Of a DNA stretch of 64,000 nucleotides, positions 1 through 12,300 are shown piece by piece (within the stretch, counting starts at the first letter, position 1; every line of letters starts with the position of its first letter). Made by a program: the position numbers and the translations under genes. The notes beneath the pieces were generated by a model. The model ran no database searches. It saw nothing but the letters and a program-made list of their open reading frames with translations, and was not told the origin of the DNA. Where the stretch lies: contig VUYV01000294.1 in the NCBI GenBank assembly GCA_008711295.1, positions 697,360 to 761,359 on the forward strand. Direction: 5' to 3'. This DNA comes from Anarhynchus alexandrinus. Lineage: Eukaryota > Chordata > Aves > Charadriiformes > Charadriidae.

Positions 1-3000
1 GAGGGTAAGATGAGCTCTATGGGAATGATGTCGCCCAAATCAAAAGAAGGAAAACCCATACAGCCCAGAGCAATGTTTTCTTTCCTCCTTCGCCTGTTCC
101 TTCAGCGCTACCACAGCCACTTAGGGAGAGAAGAGGGAACATGCAAAGCTGTTGTCAAGGTATCAGATATGAGGCCGCTCAGCCCCACACCAAATATTGG
201 GTGGTGAAGGAGGGACAGGTGTTTCTGATGCAATAAGCCCGTAAGGGAGCAAAGTTCACTCCCACTCCTTAGTGCTTGTCTGTGCAAAGCGATGTTTGCC
301 CACCTGTGCATTGCACTTTTCCTGCTGCAGGAGGTAATGACAATAAAACCAGAGGCAGTAAAGGGACAGAGTTTCAGAGAGACCAGAGCCTTGATTACTT
401 CCTCATAGCTGCTTGTCCTCTGCGGCACCGCTTTATTACCAGACCGGCAAAGCAAGCCAACTGAAAAGCCAATAGGAAAATCAGCTATATATGACAGACG
501 TTGTCTGCGCTACTATCAAACACCCTGTTTTGCGCAAATCTGATCATGAGAACTGCAGGAGAGAAAAATAAGGAAAGAAACCTTCAGGCTTGCTATTCCA
601 TTGCAGCTCTCAGCCAGCGCTGAGCCAGTTTCAGTACTGCAGTGTCTCTCTTCAGGGGTTATGGGACCAAGCAGAGCCCTCTGATGGACTGGGAGAGCCC
701 TCAGGTCCATGCTGTCTTGTACCTTGGCTTTTATACTGAGCTCTGCAGAGCTTTACACAACTGCCAGATCCTCATGTGAGAGGATTGTCTGCCCCAACTC
801 CTTTGGTCTGGTCTGTATGGGATCAACCTCAGCTTCCCATCAGTTCCTGAAAAGCTCTGGTGCTGCTGAGGAACACTTGGAAACAAAGCCACCCTATGCC
901 TGGAGGCCAGGAGGAGCAGGGCATGAACTTTTTTGGAGTCCTCTTTCCAGCCAGGCAAAGGTGGATATGGTTGGCAGAACAAGGAGGACAGGAGTGAGTG
1001 AATGCAGTATTCCTTGCAGTGCGTCCCAGGACAAAAGCCTTACAGTCCAGATCCCACAAGCCCATGGGGTGCACCACAGCCTTTCTGTCCAGACTGTCTG
1101 GCAATAATCTTGCAATTTAAATCCTATTAGACACAAATAAACTGCAGGACAGTAATCCAGGGAAGAGTCAGTGCACAACCCTCCAACATCAAGCACTATA
1201 AACCTCCCTGATGCTCTGCTATTCCTACCACATCTGTATGCCAAGAACTGTCCCTTGTTAAGCACCTTATATTCATGCCCTCCAGGATATAGCAAGCCTG
1301 TTGCCCTGAACAAGGACCACCCTTTCTTTATGCATGTGCATAGGGCCTAGCACAAAAGAGCCCCACGGCCTGCCAGGCTTGCTATTGTCAAACAAATAAC
1401 GGCTGCCATGCATGTTTTAGAGGGTTTGGAAAAAGAAGGGGAATTGCAGGACAACCACTGGAGACTGCTCTTGGATTGGCACATCCTTTGCTCTTCAGAC
1501 CTGCTCAAGGAGGGACCTGACTGGATGGGGATGAATGTGAAATACTCGGTTTGCCAGAGGGACTTCTGGGGTTTCCGGCAGCTGAGGGGAGAAGGAAAAA
1601 AGCAGTAGGTGTAACGTCGATTTGTCAATGGAAAAAAAAAAGATAAAATAATCACCTTAGGTGAGATATTGATAAATGCCTTGTGCCGTTGGAAGGTACG
1701 ATATAAAAGATTAATGAATTAGATGTTAGTTGTCTGAGTTTCTTTTGCACCAGTAATTCTCCTAGTGCCAGTTGCCATATATTTTCCTTGATACAATCAG
1801 GAGGAAAACAGCTAATCTGACATGACAAACTCATTGTATCAGAAGTCATCTCTGCTTTAAAACGTGTGTCATATGACTAAACACCCTACTCCTCGTACAA
1901 TGCACCCCACAGTAAAATTGGATGGAGCTCATCCTCAAATGCCCTGCCAAAAATACTCCTAACAAAGGGCAACAAGAAAACATAATTCAAATGAGGGACA
2001 TCTGTTCTCAAATGTTTGCAGATAATGACTGGATCAAGTGTCTGCATAAAGGAGAATTATTTTCTGCAGATGGTTTGATCTGGTATTTTAAACATTGTAA
2101 AAAATCCTCATCCCAGCCGCTCAGTAAAGTATGTGGGGTTTTGCTGCAAGACACCTCTTTCCTATCCTCTCTACATTTTCTAAATACAAAGATAACTAAA
2201 ACTATAAACAATTAAACGATAAAATGTAGGTGCTAAAGAAAAATATTCCATTTGAACACAGACAACATACATTGTCAAGTTCTGGTTTTCCATTTCTTAC
2301 ATTACACTGCTGGATACCCAAATAATTCTGAGGGTGAAGTTTTGTTACAGGAAAATGGCAAATTAAAGCAGTTATGTGTCATGCAAAGAGATCCCTGGCA
2401 GATTTCAGAGGGAAGGTCAGTTCCAAAAATGACAGTGCAATATGGTTTTTAATACAAAATAATTCTACTGCCTTCCCTCAAGACAGAGGGATACAAACCA
2501 GCCATGACCAAGACTCATTCTTATTAAATCATCCCCATGACACCCCCATGCAATGCATTACTAGCCCCAGGATAATGCTGCTCTGTTGAAACTGTCATCG
2601 GAGTCAGCGTGATGGCTGGAGACAGACTCATCCTCCCTGAACGAGCGGGGCCACAGGCAGGTGCCTGTGGGATGAGGGGCCCTGGGGACCCCACACCCGC
2701 AGCACCAGGGGGCTGGGAGGGCCCTATGGGGCCCCCAGCAGGGCAGGATGGAGGGAGCAGGGCAGGGGAGGAGGATGGTGGCTCAAACAGCCTCTGAAAG
2801 ACGGTCCTTCCTTCAGAAAGCTGGTGACCGCAGGGAGTCCAATGAAGTAATGATCCCTCTCCCATAACACAAACAGTTTTAAATTAATACACTTGTCCAA
2901 AGCATGCGATCAACCCCAGCAAATCTGCTTCTGTGAACATCTCCACCGAAGCAGGTGCTGCTGATCGGGGGATATCGGTGAAGAGGACATCCCCCCAGCT

Positions 3001-3555
3001 CAAACAGCTTTTGGAAATACTGCTCCTCAATGATTTTCGTGGAAAGGATTTCTCCTCTTTGAAATAGTTAGGATGGTTTACATCTCAAAGAGGTGTGGTG
3101 TCAGGCTTTCTGTGGGTGTGGGCAGGTATCGTCCTCTCTGTTTTTGTGGAGCTAGTAGTTGGTCAGTTATTTTTGCAATTAGAGGAACTGAGAAAGTCAA
3201 AGAGGAGATTCTGGAGCACAACATGCAACCAGTAGTGGAAAGGACGCGGTATGTGAGGGAGGCAGCCAGCCCGTGTCCCACGTCCAAAGCTCCGGGACTC
3301 TCGCAGGGTGCTGCAAGGGGTAAGAAGAACAGTGGTCTCCATGCAGGAGCGGCTTGGGTCAATGCCTGGTGGCCCTGTGGGAGCTCCAGGCTTTCATCAC
3401 CCTCACGAATTAACGCATTTTGCCTTGCACGCAGGGCAGTGTAACCACCCCAGTGCTACCTCAGGGCCCCTGACATGGAGCTCCCCTCAGGGAGCCTGTG
3501 GCATAGCAAGAACTGAAGCACTGAGCCCCAGTCCTGGACAGTGAAATCCCCCCAG
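1..3555. other. Upstream flank / intergenic DNA without a recognisable gene
   Basis: I see no exon with a recognisable protein in this stretch. The longest open frame (709-1107, plus strand) has no domain, signal peptide or codon pattern I recognise. Canonical AATAAA hexamers occur at 342-347 and 1136-1141 on the plus strand. One of them could end a transcript coming from the left, but hexamers of this kind are common by chance. The only compositional change is the GC-rich block at 2609-2800, listed separately. The region lies immediately 5' of the CpG-island promoter, so distal promoter elements or a divergent noncoding transcript are possible, but nothing in the sequence proves either. Confidence 0.6.
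2609..2800. other. Short GC-rich block upstream of the promoter
   Basis: About 190 bases of GC-rich sequence sit in AT-rich surroundings, roughly 800 bases before the CpG island. The block is G-rich on the plus strand, with many GGG and GGGG runs. It contains a near-perfect inverted repeat at 2651-2670 (CCACAGGCA, two bases, TGCCTGTGG). CpG dinucleotides are few, so it is not simply an extension of the island. It might be a proximal regulatory element or a degraded GC-rich repeat; the sequence alone does not decide. Confidence 0.4.
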
Positions 3556-3699
3556 AGGGGGATGAACAACGCTGGAGGGCCGCGGCGGCCCGCGGACCAG
3601 GAGGAAGCCCCTTGAGGGTCCCCGTTCCCCTCAGCCCCTGAGGGACCCGGGCGTGCCAGGGCCCCCTCAGGCCTTCAGAGCGTTAACGGCCGCGCCCGA

Positions 3700-3718
3700 A
3701 CTACATTTCCCAGCGTGC
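3700..3718 (+). promoter_or_regulatory. ZNF143/THAP11-type promoter element
   Basis: The sequence ACTACATTTCCCAGCGTGC closely matches the known vertebrate promoter element ACTACAATTCCCAGCATGC, bound by ZNF143 (Staf) with THAP11/HCFC1. This element is typical of TATA-less CpG-island promoters and normally lies close to the transcription start. It is about 330 bases before the start codon here. Binding is inferred from the motif only. Confidence 0.7.
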
Positions 3719-3967
3719 CCCGGGCGCGGGGAGGTGGCGGTGGAGGGGGGAGAAAGAGGGGGCCGCTTCCGGGTTGGCGGCTGGCGGCCGCTAGCGCCGT
3801 GTGTTTACTTCCGGCCGCCCCAGTGCGCGAGTGTCAGGCTGAGGAGGGGACCCGGCGCAGCCTGGCGGCCGCCCCGCCCGCACCGCCCAACCGGAGCCGG
3901 GAGGCAGCGAGCGAGCAAGCGAGGGAGGGAGGAGCCCGGCCCCTTGCCCGCAGCGGCGGCGGCCCCC

Positions 3968-3982
3968 ATGAGCGGGCGGTGA
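3968..3982 (+). other. Four-codon upstream open reading frame in the MOB2 leader
   Basis: An ATG followed by AGC GGG CGG TGA (M-S-G-R-stop) lies 50 bases before the main start codon. It has C at -3 and A at +4, a weak context. If the transcript begins upstream of 3968, ribosomes would meet this short frame first. It could modestly reduce initiation at 4032, and reinitiation is plausible. Whether it is in the mRNA depends on the unknown transcription start. Confidence 0.5.
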
Positions 3983-4031
3983 GCGGGGAGTCGGTGGCCG
4001 CGGGAGCTTGCCGGCGCGGCGGGACCCAGCC

Positions 4032-4048
4032 ATGGACTGGCTCATGGG
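4032..4048 (+). CDS. MOB2: MOB kinase activator 2, first coding exon (main isoform, partial)
   Basis: MOB2 is a small adaptor of the MOB family. It binds the N-terminal region of NDR1/NDR2 kinases (STK38/STK38L), competes there with MOB1, and has been linked to cell shape and the DNA-damage response. This exon encodes only M-D-W-L-M plus two bases (GG) of a Gly codon. The vertebrate protein is known to begin MDWLMGKSKAKPNGKK, so the match covers all residues available here. The ATG is in strong context (G at -3 and G at +4). The exon ends at GTGAGT (4049-4054), a near-ideal donor in phase 2, as needed to complete Gly before Lys. The zinc-binding MOB fold is encoded by later exons, which I could not find in this window. 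The match is short, but promoter, start context, donor and phase all agree. Confidence 0.78.
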
Positions 4049-4054
4049 GTGAGT
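4049..4054 (+). other. MOB2: 5' splice donor of MOB2 exon 1
   Basis: The sequence CATGG|GTGAGT matches the U1 donor consensus at all six intronic positions. It leaves a phase-2 exon. The start of the intron is still GC-rich because the CpG island continues across it. Confidence 0.8.
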
Positions 4055-7000
4055 GGGGCCCCCACCCCTCCTCTTCCCCCGCGGGCCGGCACCCGCCGGA
4101 GCGGCTCCCGCCTCGGCAGGCTTCCCCGCTCCCGGGCAGCCCGGAGGCGTTGGGGGAGCCGTTGGGGGCGCGAGGGTGAGCCGTTGGGCGCGTGAGGGGC
4201 GCCCCGCGGGCGGCGCAAATGACTAATCAGTTATTCGCAGTGGAGGTGACAAGCGGTGTGTGCGCGTCCTGCGGTGACAGCGAGAGGAAGCGCTAGAGAA
4301 GGCGGCGGGACCGCACAGAGGCGAGCTTCTCTGGGTGTAGCCGGCTGCGCTTGAGGGGAGAAGAGGTGCAGGGGAGCCCTTGCCTTGTCCCAAGCGGTCG
4401 CTGTCTGAAAAAGTANGCAGCAGAACATCACTTTAAACCGAAAGGCTTGCCAAGTGTTTAAATGGCTTTCTGTGGAGAGGAAGAAGAGACCTCGGCAGAG
4501 ATTAAAGCCAAATCAGAGCCACGCCAGGGGGCTTGGATAGCCTGGGATTAATAGTGCTAATTACGTAGAGACAGAAGGTAGAAAGCGCTTTGCTGCTGTT
4601 TTTACGTCTGGAAATCTCCGTGCGGGAGTGGGAGATGCAGTTGATGGGAGTGACCTGATATGCTACCCGTATCCCAAGCAAGATAAACTCAGTTACTTCT
4701 TGCATGAATTGTGCTGGCGACCTACGCTCAGGTGAACTGTGAATAATTGTGCTTCAAAATCGCATGGGCAGTAGGTTTATGCATCAGGAGAACCAGTATT
4801 GCAGTCATAACTTGCCCTTAGTTTCTTCACAGTAGTTAGATCTGATTCCTGAATGTGATCTTTACCATTTAGGTTGCCTCCTTTTCTAATATGATGTGCG
4901 TAGAATACAAAATAAACTCTTTTGTCACAGTTGCTAGATATGGTGTATTAGAAAGATCACTCGTGTGTGTGTGTTGCCTTTTATCTGCAGCTGTACTTTT
5001 TTTTGGTGAAAGTATGGCACTTGTTACTTATCTTCAGACTAGATGTGCCCGACTCTTGAGCCAGTTGTCAATACACGTTATGTTTTGCTGTAAGTTTGAC
5101 CCCTCAGTTTGATGGAGTGAATGCTGAATATCGATGGCTGGGTTTTCCTCCAGCAGGCTGAGCAGTGGAAATGCAGTATTTGTGGCATGTGGAGGGGTCT
5201 ATATGCCACATACTGCAACACTTGTGTCCTGTAAGTAAGAGGGCTGCACTCTATTGTTGCATGGTCTTAATGAAAATATAAATGATAAGCTTGTTTTGAT
5301 TCATTTCATAACAATCCCAAAGCACAGGTGGTCAGTTGTATTTACTTTGTAGAAGTAAAAGCTGAAGTGTCAAAGTGCCACTGTAATTACAAAAAAAGTC
5401 AAACCCAGGACTTATGCAAGACATTTGGATGACTCAAAATGCCTCATTTATTCAGTTGTGCTTATTTTGTGTGAATTGTGTTGTAAAGCAGAAAAGAATC
5501 AAAGTTGTTTAGCCAAACTTTCAATATGTTAAAATACCGGTTTTCTTATGAAAAATATTTTGGGCTTTTTGAAGTTGCTATGAAAAAAATTGGCATTCGT
5601 TCTGTACTTTTTTTACCCGGGGTGGGTGGATCCATCCATGTGTGGAAAAAGACTTGCCTGTTTTCCCCATTGTAATAGGAATGGATCCTGAGTCATTTGT
5701 GTGTTACTCGCTTGTTCTCAGCTATTTCCTGATACGTTTCTTGCCTGACCAAACCCAGTATTGTCCCACTGATGCTCTTAATGTTTTCTCCTTTAAAACT
5801 TTGTAAGTTCTGTTTGTGAATTTTGGGGAGGGTTATGGCAGGAAAGGGAGAGCATTGATATTTTGAAGGGAGAAGGGGTAGAAGGCCTGAGGGACCCTTT
5901 CTTATTCTGTCCAAGTTATGGCTGCTGTTAGCAACTTTGTGTATAAATGAAAACATGCAAGAAGCTGTTTATTGAAAAGAAAATGAGGACAGTTGTCTGC
6001 CAGGGCAGAAGTTTGAGTAATGTCACTCTCAGCCTTTCTTTCAGTGAAAACTTCAGCTGTTTGGGTCTCTTGTGTGAGAAGTGCTGTGGAAGAACCTGCA
6101 GAAATAGGAAAACAGGTCACTCGCAGTAACCAACCCCTCAGTTTGTGCTGATGTCTTGGGCCTCTGGAGAGCAAATTGTATTGGTCTGCTTCTTGGTGTT
6201 GTCACTCTTTCCCGAATGAGTGTCACCAGTAATAAAAATACTGTGATCTTTCTTATTCCTAACTGCTTTGGTAACATGTTGGCTTGCAGCTACAGCTTTC
6301 CATGTGCTTGCTCACAAGAACCCTTTTGCGAGTCTTATGTTATCGGTTGTGCTTTCTTAATGTTTTGCTATGAGAAACACCCCATCTTTTAACTTTATAT
6401 TCCTGATAATTTAACCTTCAAGTGCAAGTGTGTGTTAAATTAGACAACAGTAACAGTTGCTTCTGTTCTAGATCTCTACCCTTCAAGCTCGTGTCGCATT
6501 TATCCGATAGGTGATTTACACTGAGATCTGCTTTATTCCTTGCTGGTCCTCCCCTTCACTTGTGGTCTCTTGGAAAGTGGGGGAAGGGTAAGTTCTAATC
6601 ATACCACAAAGGGCAGCAGCCCAAGTGTCTCTGATCGCCTCAGAGTGCTTAATATACAAAAAAAAGGAAGCTGAAGCTTATAAACAATAGTGAATTTATT
6701 ACGGATTAACAAACAGCTATAGGCTTACGTGGTCACACAGCAAAACTTCTCTGGGTGCTGCCTTCTGTTCAGTCAAGTGCTTCAAAATCCGGTCAAGTCC
6801 TAGGGAAGAAAGCTGAAAAAAATCTGCTGCTGGCATGTAACAGTGCTCAGCCCAAAGCCTTTTCTGTGGTTGGTTTGTATCTTTTACCCTTCTACTGAAT
6901 GCAGACTTAATACTGATATTGGTGAAAGACTATGGTTTCTTCAATGCATTCTCTCCATTTAAAAAAAAGACCATTTTGAGCTTTTTTGTTATACATAGCA

Positions 7001-9280
7001 TATCTTTTCAGTGCATTTGTGACTAGAGGTCAGTGCTGCTTAGTTGCTTTGCTAACCAACATCTGACAGAGATCTACTTTACCCTCTTTGGAAGAGATTT
7101 CAAACTTATGTGTTACAAATAGCATTGATCTGCTCTTGAAATTCAAAGACAGGCATTGTTCCTTCAGTTACGAAACCTGGTTTTTAATTTGTTTTAAAAT
7201 TCATAATTAAAAAAGGAGTAAAACATATTAATGGTACTGGTAAATCTTACATGGTGTCAGTTATTTTTAATCTTCATCTGTGATGTCTGATGCTGTAACA
7301 CATTTTTTCCGAATAGAGGAGGATTGTGAACTATTATGTAAAAAGGGGAGAGAGAAACTATTTTGCCAACAATTACGTGTTAAACACAAAACATAATTTG
7401 GGGCTACATCTGTACTATAAACTTTGTAGTTTAGGAGGTTAATAGACTTTGCTAATTGAAATTAAGAAAACTGCAACAGTAACACAGTTGTGATGGCAAA
7501 ACACCTCCATAGATGCGTCTTAAACTGGGAAAAAAACTACCTCTGCAAAATGAGCTGGACAGCCTTGTAAAGGCTACTTGAAAAGCCTTCAGCATGTAGA
7601 CAAGCCCTATAAAAAAGGACTCAGTGAAGGAAATGGGCAGTGGGGGAGGTCTTTCATTTTTTCCTTTGCAAGAAAGCTTGTTTCCATAAACTGATGGTAT
7701 TCCCTCTCGACTCTTGCTTCAATGCCTCTGAGCACAAGAAAAAATCTGCATCCTCAAGAAGAGAAATGCTACCTCTAAAGTCTTCAATGAAGATTATTTT
7801 CTGTTGAATGTGTATCAGTATTTTCTCTGTATCAGAGGACTGTGTTATTCCAGGATCAGTGTAAGCATCTCTCGTACTTTTGAGCTGCAGTGTCCATCCT
7901 TTCACTTCCGGTATCAGTAAAATGTCAGTGCCCTTATCCATGTGGCTTGGTTTCACTGTGGTACTAGGGACTCTTTTTCTGAAGGAAGACTGCGGCATGT
8001 AGTGGCTTGTTAAAAATAAAATTATAGATGCAAAACTTGTGATGCATAGTAAAACTTCTTTCTTCTGGACAACAGGGTGTCTAACTCTTTCTTGGGGGGG
8101 GGATTTATGACAGTAAGAAATAAGTTGTGGGAGCATGCTAACTTTATCCTTCTGCCTTTCTCTGCCTTAAGGAGACTTTACAAAGATTCACAGCTCTTTC
8201 TCCCAGACTTAATTAGAGTGTAAGTGGAGTAAGAGAGAAGGGACTGTGTGCAATAGGGATTCATCCTGTCTTTAGTTTTTAAGTTGTAGACCTTGCTGTC
8301 CATACTGTCATACCGTCCGCTGCTCAATTACCCGTTCTTTCATATGTTGCCCTGGTGACTTGGAAGGGAGGACCTAAAATGATTGAAGGCTATCCTCTTC
8401 TCATATCCCACATCTTCAGCTTTGAGGATAGATAGAAAAGCAGTGGCCTAGAAAGATCAGGAAAATACAGATGGCAGAAGAAAGAAGCAAACTCCTGATC
8501 AGAATATTTGTGCCTGAAGACAACACAGACGAGTTTGGTCTACTCAGGTGTTCTGTGATCCGCAAGATAGAGGAAGTGGCTACAGCTGTAAACTGAAGAC
8601 TGTCTAATCCAATGTAATAGCCTTTACACTTGCAAATTTTATTTTGTAATGTCAATTAGTCCATTATAAACACCACATATATACGCTGCCTTGCATAGTC
8701 TTCATCTGATCAGGATAGGTAGTTGGAAAGTATGCTGTATTAAGACAGCACAGTAACTATGCAAATGCAGTCTTTTCAAGTATATGCTGTACTGATGATT
8801 TTTAGCAAACAGTGCAAGAGAACTTCTAGGTCTGCACACGGCTAGACTTGTCTAGTACAGCAAGTCTGTGTGTCATGGATTTATTTTATTTAGCTATAAT
8901 TGTCAGGGGTTTAAAATAAAGCTAGCAGGTTTTCCACCTGTTTTGGATATAGGATTTTGCCACATTATCCCAACAGTGATTTTGAAGGCTAGAAGAAAAG
9001 TAATGCACACTGCTGTTTTGTTGTCTTCCATTCTGCATTTATGGAAGTGTCTTTAAGAAATTTCCTCATAAGGCCTTAAAGCACTGTCCAGTTCAAGATA
9101 AACTATGGTGAGCTATGAGTAATATTGTTATGCAGAGAAATCCTAGCCTTAAGCTAGAACAGCTAAGGACTAGATGTGAAAAAAGCACACACGTGTTCTA
9201 GTTCTGAGTCTGTAAAAATCCAATATGCTAATTTTTCAGCTGTTAGACTAAATTTTTGTTGCTTTTGAACAGGATGCATT
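4055..9280 (+). other. MOB2: MOB2 intron 1, first segment: no exon seen
   Basis: After the island ends near 4330 the sequence becomes ordinary AT-rich intron. The ambiguous base N at 4416 lies at the island shore. A minus-strand open frame of 160 codons at 7654-8136 is the longest in the window. It has no recognisable domain, and its length is within chance expectation for this amount of sequence. A run of nine G occurs at 8094-8102. I found no CR1 or other repeat that I could name. Confidence 0.6.
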
Positions 9281-9331
9281 ATCATAGAATATCTCAAGTT
9301 GGAAGGGACCCATAAGGATCATCAAGTCCAT
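9281..9331 (-). mobile_element. CR1 LINE, short 3'-terminal fragment
   Basis: Read on the plus strand, ATCATAGAATATCTCAAGTT is followed by GGAAGGGACCCATAAGGATC and ATCAAGTCCA. This is the reverse complement of the 3' end of avian CR1 elements, with the ATTCTATGAT terminus at the left, so the element lies on the minus strand. Only about 50 bases remain, consistent with extreme 5' truncation, which is normal for CR1 retrotransposition. It has no coding capacity. Confidence 0.85.
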
Positions 9332-12300
9332 TAATCGTAAGGAATGTGTCTTGTAGTGGGAACAGTGAGAAATCTTGCAGCATACTTAGCTGTCAGCTTG
9401 GCTGGTGCATGATACAGTTGAACCGAGAAAAGTACTGCTGTCTGCCTAGCAGACCTTTATATAAAAAGGTAGCTAATGATTTTTATTCTAGGTACTGTTT
9501 GAAACTTCCTAAAAATAGCAAATATTTCTATAAAAAGGAAGAACACTGGAAGTTCTTCAGCTGCTGTAACCATAAGGAATGCTTTCCCCTTTCTTCCTTT
9601 CAGTCATCTTCAGTGAAGAGAGTCTCCTGCCTTTATAAGGCAGTTTTTCCCCCTAGAAACTCTGCTGCAACCTCTCAACTTTCACAGCTTGCACAGCATT
9701 TGTTCTGTTTTTTAACTGACCTCACAACAGGTGTTTCCCTTGCATTACATTCCCTATAAATTCTTGGCTTCACAGGCCATTTTCCCTACTTTGAGGGAGC
9801 TGAAAATAACTCAGAACTGGTAAACTAGACGTGTTCAGTCCCATTGGGCAGGGAAATATTCACATGTTCCTTATTTACTTCTATTTATAGGTGTAACATT
9901 ACCTATGGGGTCCCAGGTTGTTCTCCCCAGATAAATCTAGGTCTGTCTGTGAGCCACGTGCACTCAGTTCACTAGTTACTTACGAGACTTCAATATTATT
10001 TCATACACTTACCAGACATGAGCAGTACCTCTGCTAAACTAAAAGTTAGCTGTGAAAACAACTAGTACAACGTAGTCCACAGGTAAAAGAATATCTCCAT
10101 TAAATATTAACTTGTAATATTCATTAGTATAGTAGTGGAAGGGTGCTGTTAGCTTGAAACATGAGTTTCCAGGGCTGTCATAGTTATAGAAAAGGAGTCA
10201 GGACTGGACGATAGCAATTTATACTTTTCAGGCATGTTGTTCCCTTATGTGTCTCTGGTTCTGAAAGTGCTTGGTTATATTACTGAGATTGTCACTGTTA
10301 TGGCTTTTCTGTTGTAATGCAAAACAAATAAAATATAACTGCAGAGCCTTGCTCCCTGAAGTGTCCTGGTATAGTTAATTATTGATTTCTTGGAGAAAAT
10401 GCCGAATGAATCCTGCATTTTGAAACCTGTGGTAAATTAGCAAACCACAGAATTTGTATCAATTAAGCAGTTACTTTCCTTTGGTCAGTACAATGCACGT
10501 GGATACTGGTTTGTTTTTCTGAGAGCATTCTTTGTCCAACAAGGATTTTACTGAGGTACAAGAAGAGTAGCTCAATCTCAAGGTCCCTAAAGTAAAATGA
10601 ACTATTACTTTCCTTAGAAAAAGTGTTGAGCTTTCTAAAAGTGTAGCAGTACTGCTTCCTTGCATCTCTCTCTTCTTGCATCTCATTACCCTCTTCTCCT
10701 TTGTGCTACCATCAGTATTCTGGAAGGCTGATAAGTTAAGATGCTCATCTGACTGAAAACTAATCTCTTTTTATAGCACTATGGAGCTGGTGAGAACATG
10801 AAGCTTAGGGACCATTCTTTTTGGTGGCAGCAAGGACTTAAATCAATTGAATGTAATCATGTAGTAATGTGATTATTAGTGCTAATTACTCTGCAAATAA
10901 TTAGTGATTTTCTGATGATGTATCCTTTGGTTTGAACCATTTGGAAGAACTGCAGAATGTCTGAAAATAGGAGATGCTATGACTAGGCTAGTATCTTGAG
11001 GCAGGTAATGGCCTGAGAGCACTGTCGGAGTTGCTGTTCTGCTGCGTTACATTCAGTTTACGGCTGAACTATAAATGTACTCATAGCAAACTGGATATTT
11101 ATGAATAACTCAGAATTTGTGATTTGCTCTAAATCAGGTTTCATCCACCTGAGAAAAGTGCTGGCTCTGTCATGGTGTGATTGTGAAGCTAGGTGGTATT
11201 TTGGATGCCTGGCTGAATCCAGCAGTCTGATTCAAGAGAGTTTTCAGGAAGCTTGGTTCACGCATGATGGCCTACATAGCTTTGCCATATTTCACTGGCA
11301 GTTTCCATCTGTTACATCTACTGGATGTGGGCCCGGAGCAAGCATACTTGAAAGAGTAAAATTAATAAGAGACTGCAGTTTTTAGATAGCTGTGTATACA
11401 AGTTTGAACTTGGTCTTGTCAGATCTGCATATTCTGCAATCATTGCTGACCTATTAAACAACTTTAATGTGTGTCTCTGCTAGTGGAATGCTGTTGAAGT
11501 AATCTTGTGCATCATTTTTAACCCATGTTTAGCCTTCTGCAATCAGTGATATAGTTGTGAAACTTACTTGCTAGGTTCAGTTTTTATATGTCCTCCTTAG
11601 CAAGTTTTCCACCCATTTTATGCAATAAAAAAAATAAAATAAATTAGACTGTGTTCTTCACTGTACTAAGCTTTATAATGAATAAATGTGATTTTTAAAA
11701 AAATTTATTTTTACAATCATGTTGTTTATAATATTACTGGAGACTGTTACATCAGTGAGACTACTTAAGGAAGAACTGTTGCTTCATTACTTTGTTCCAG
11801 CACTTCAAACAGTGGCACTCTAGGAGCTTCCCTGCTCCTGAGGCAGTGTGCAATAATTTTAAATAACTTAATTTTGGAGTTAGAATGATGATTATAACTG
11901 TAAATAGCTGAACAGCAGTACTATAATTTTAGCATTTGGAGGGGGGGAAATGGCAGTTTTGTCTGGAGTTAGTTTCCTTTTATTCTCCAGCCAAGAGAAA
12001 CTGGTCAGGGTGCAAGTTCTTCACACAATCCACATAGCTCTGTTTCTGACTGTGGAAAAAGAGCATTGAACACACATTAAAAAAAAAAATAAATCAGAAT
12101 TTAGATACAATTTTCAAGGCCCTGAAGAATGCCAGAAATTAAACTGGAATCAAGACAGGAATGACTGTCATAGATCAAATTCTTTCTTACTCTGAACATT
12201 CAAAGAGTAAATCCATTAAGCTAGAATGTAAGCATGCAGAAAACTATTTTTAACAAGCATCTTATGGGCTTTGTTGGTTAGGGCAAAGTCAAATAAAATG

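Larger units (their letters stand above)
3560..4400 (+). promoter_or_regulatory. MOB2: CpG-island promoter of MOB2
   Basis: This is a dense CpG- and GC-rich stretch, unlike anything else in the window, surrounding the first coding exon. It lacks a TATA box, as is usual for housekeeping promoters. Visible motifs are a ZNF143/THAP11-type element at 3700-3718, ETS-type CTTCCGG sites at 3766-3772 and 3808-3814, a NotI-type GCGGCCGC at 3784-3791 and an SP1-type GC box CCCCGCCC at 3872-3879. The cluster of sites at 3700-3880 and the start codon at 4032 suggest transcription starts somewhere about 3750-3950. The exact start cannot be read from sequence. Island-like composition continues past the splice donor to about 4330. 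Confidence 0.85.

Noticed and set aside
709..1107. 132-codon plus-strand open frame upstream of MOB2
   Set aside because: No recognisable domain, and frames on the opposite strand overlap it. The composition does not suggest coding selection, so it is probably chance.
3653..4179. Long Pro/Arg/Gly/Ala-rich open frames across the CpG island
   Set aside because: They arise from stop-poor GC-rich DNA. The supported reading is the short exon at 4032-4048 ending at a consensus donor.
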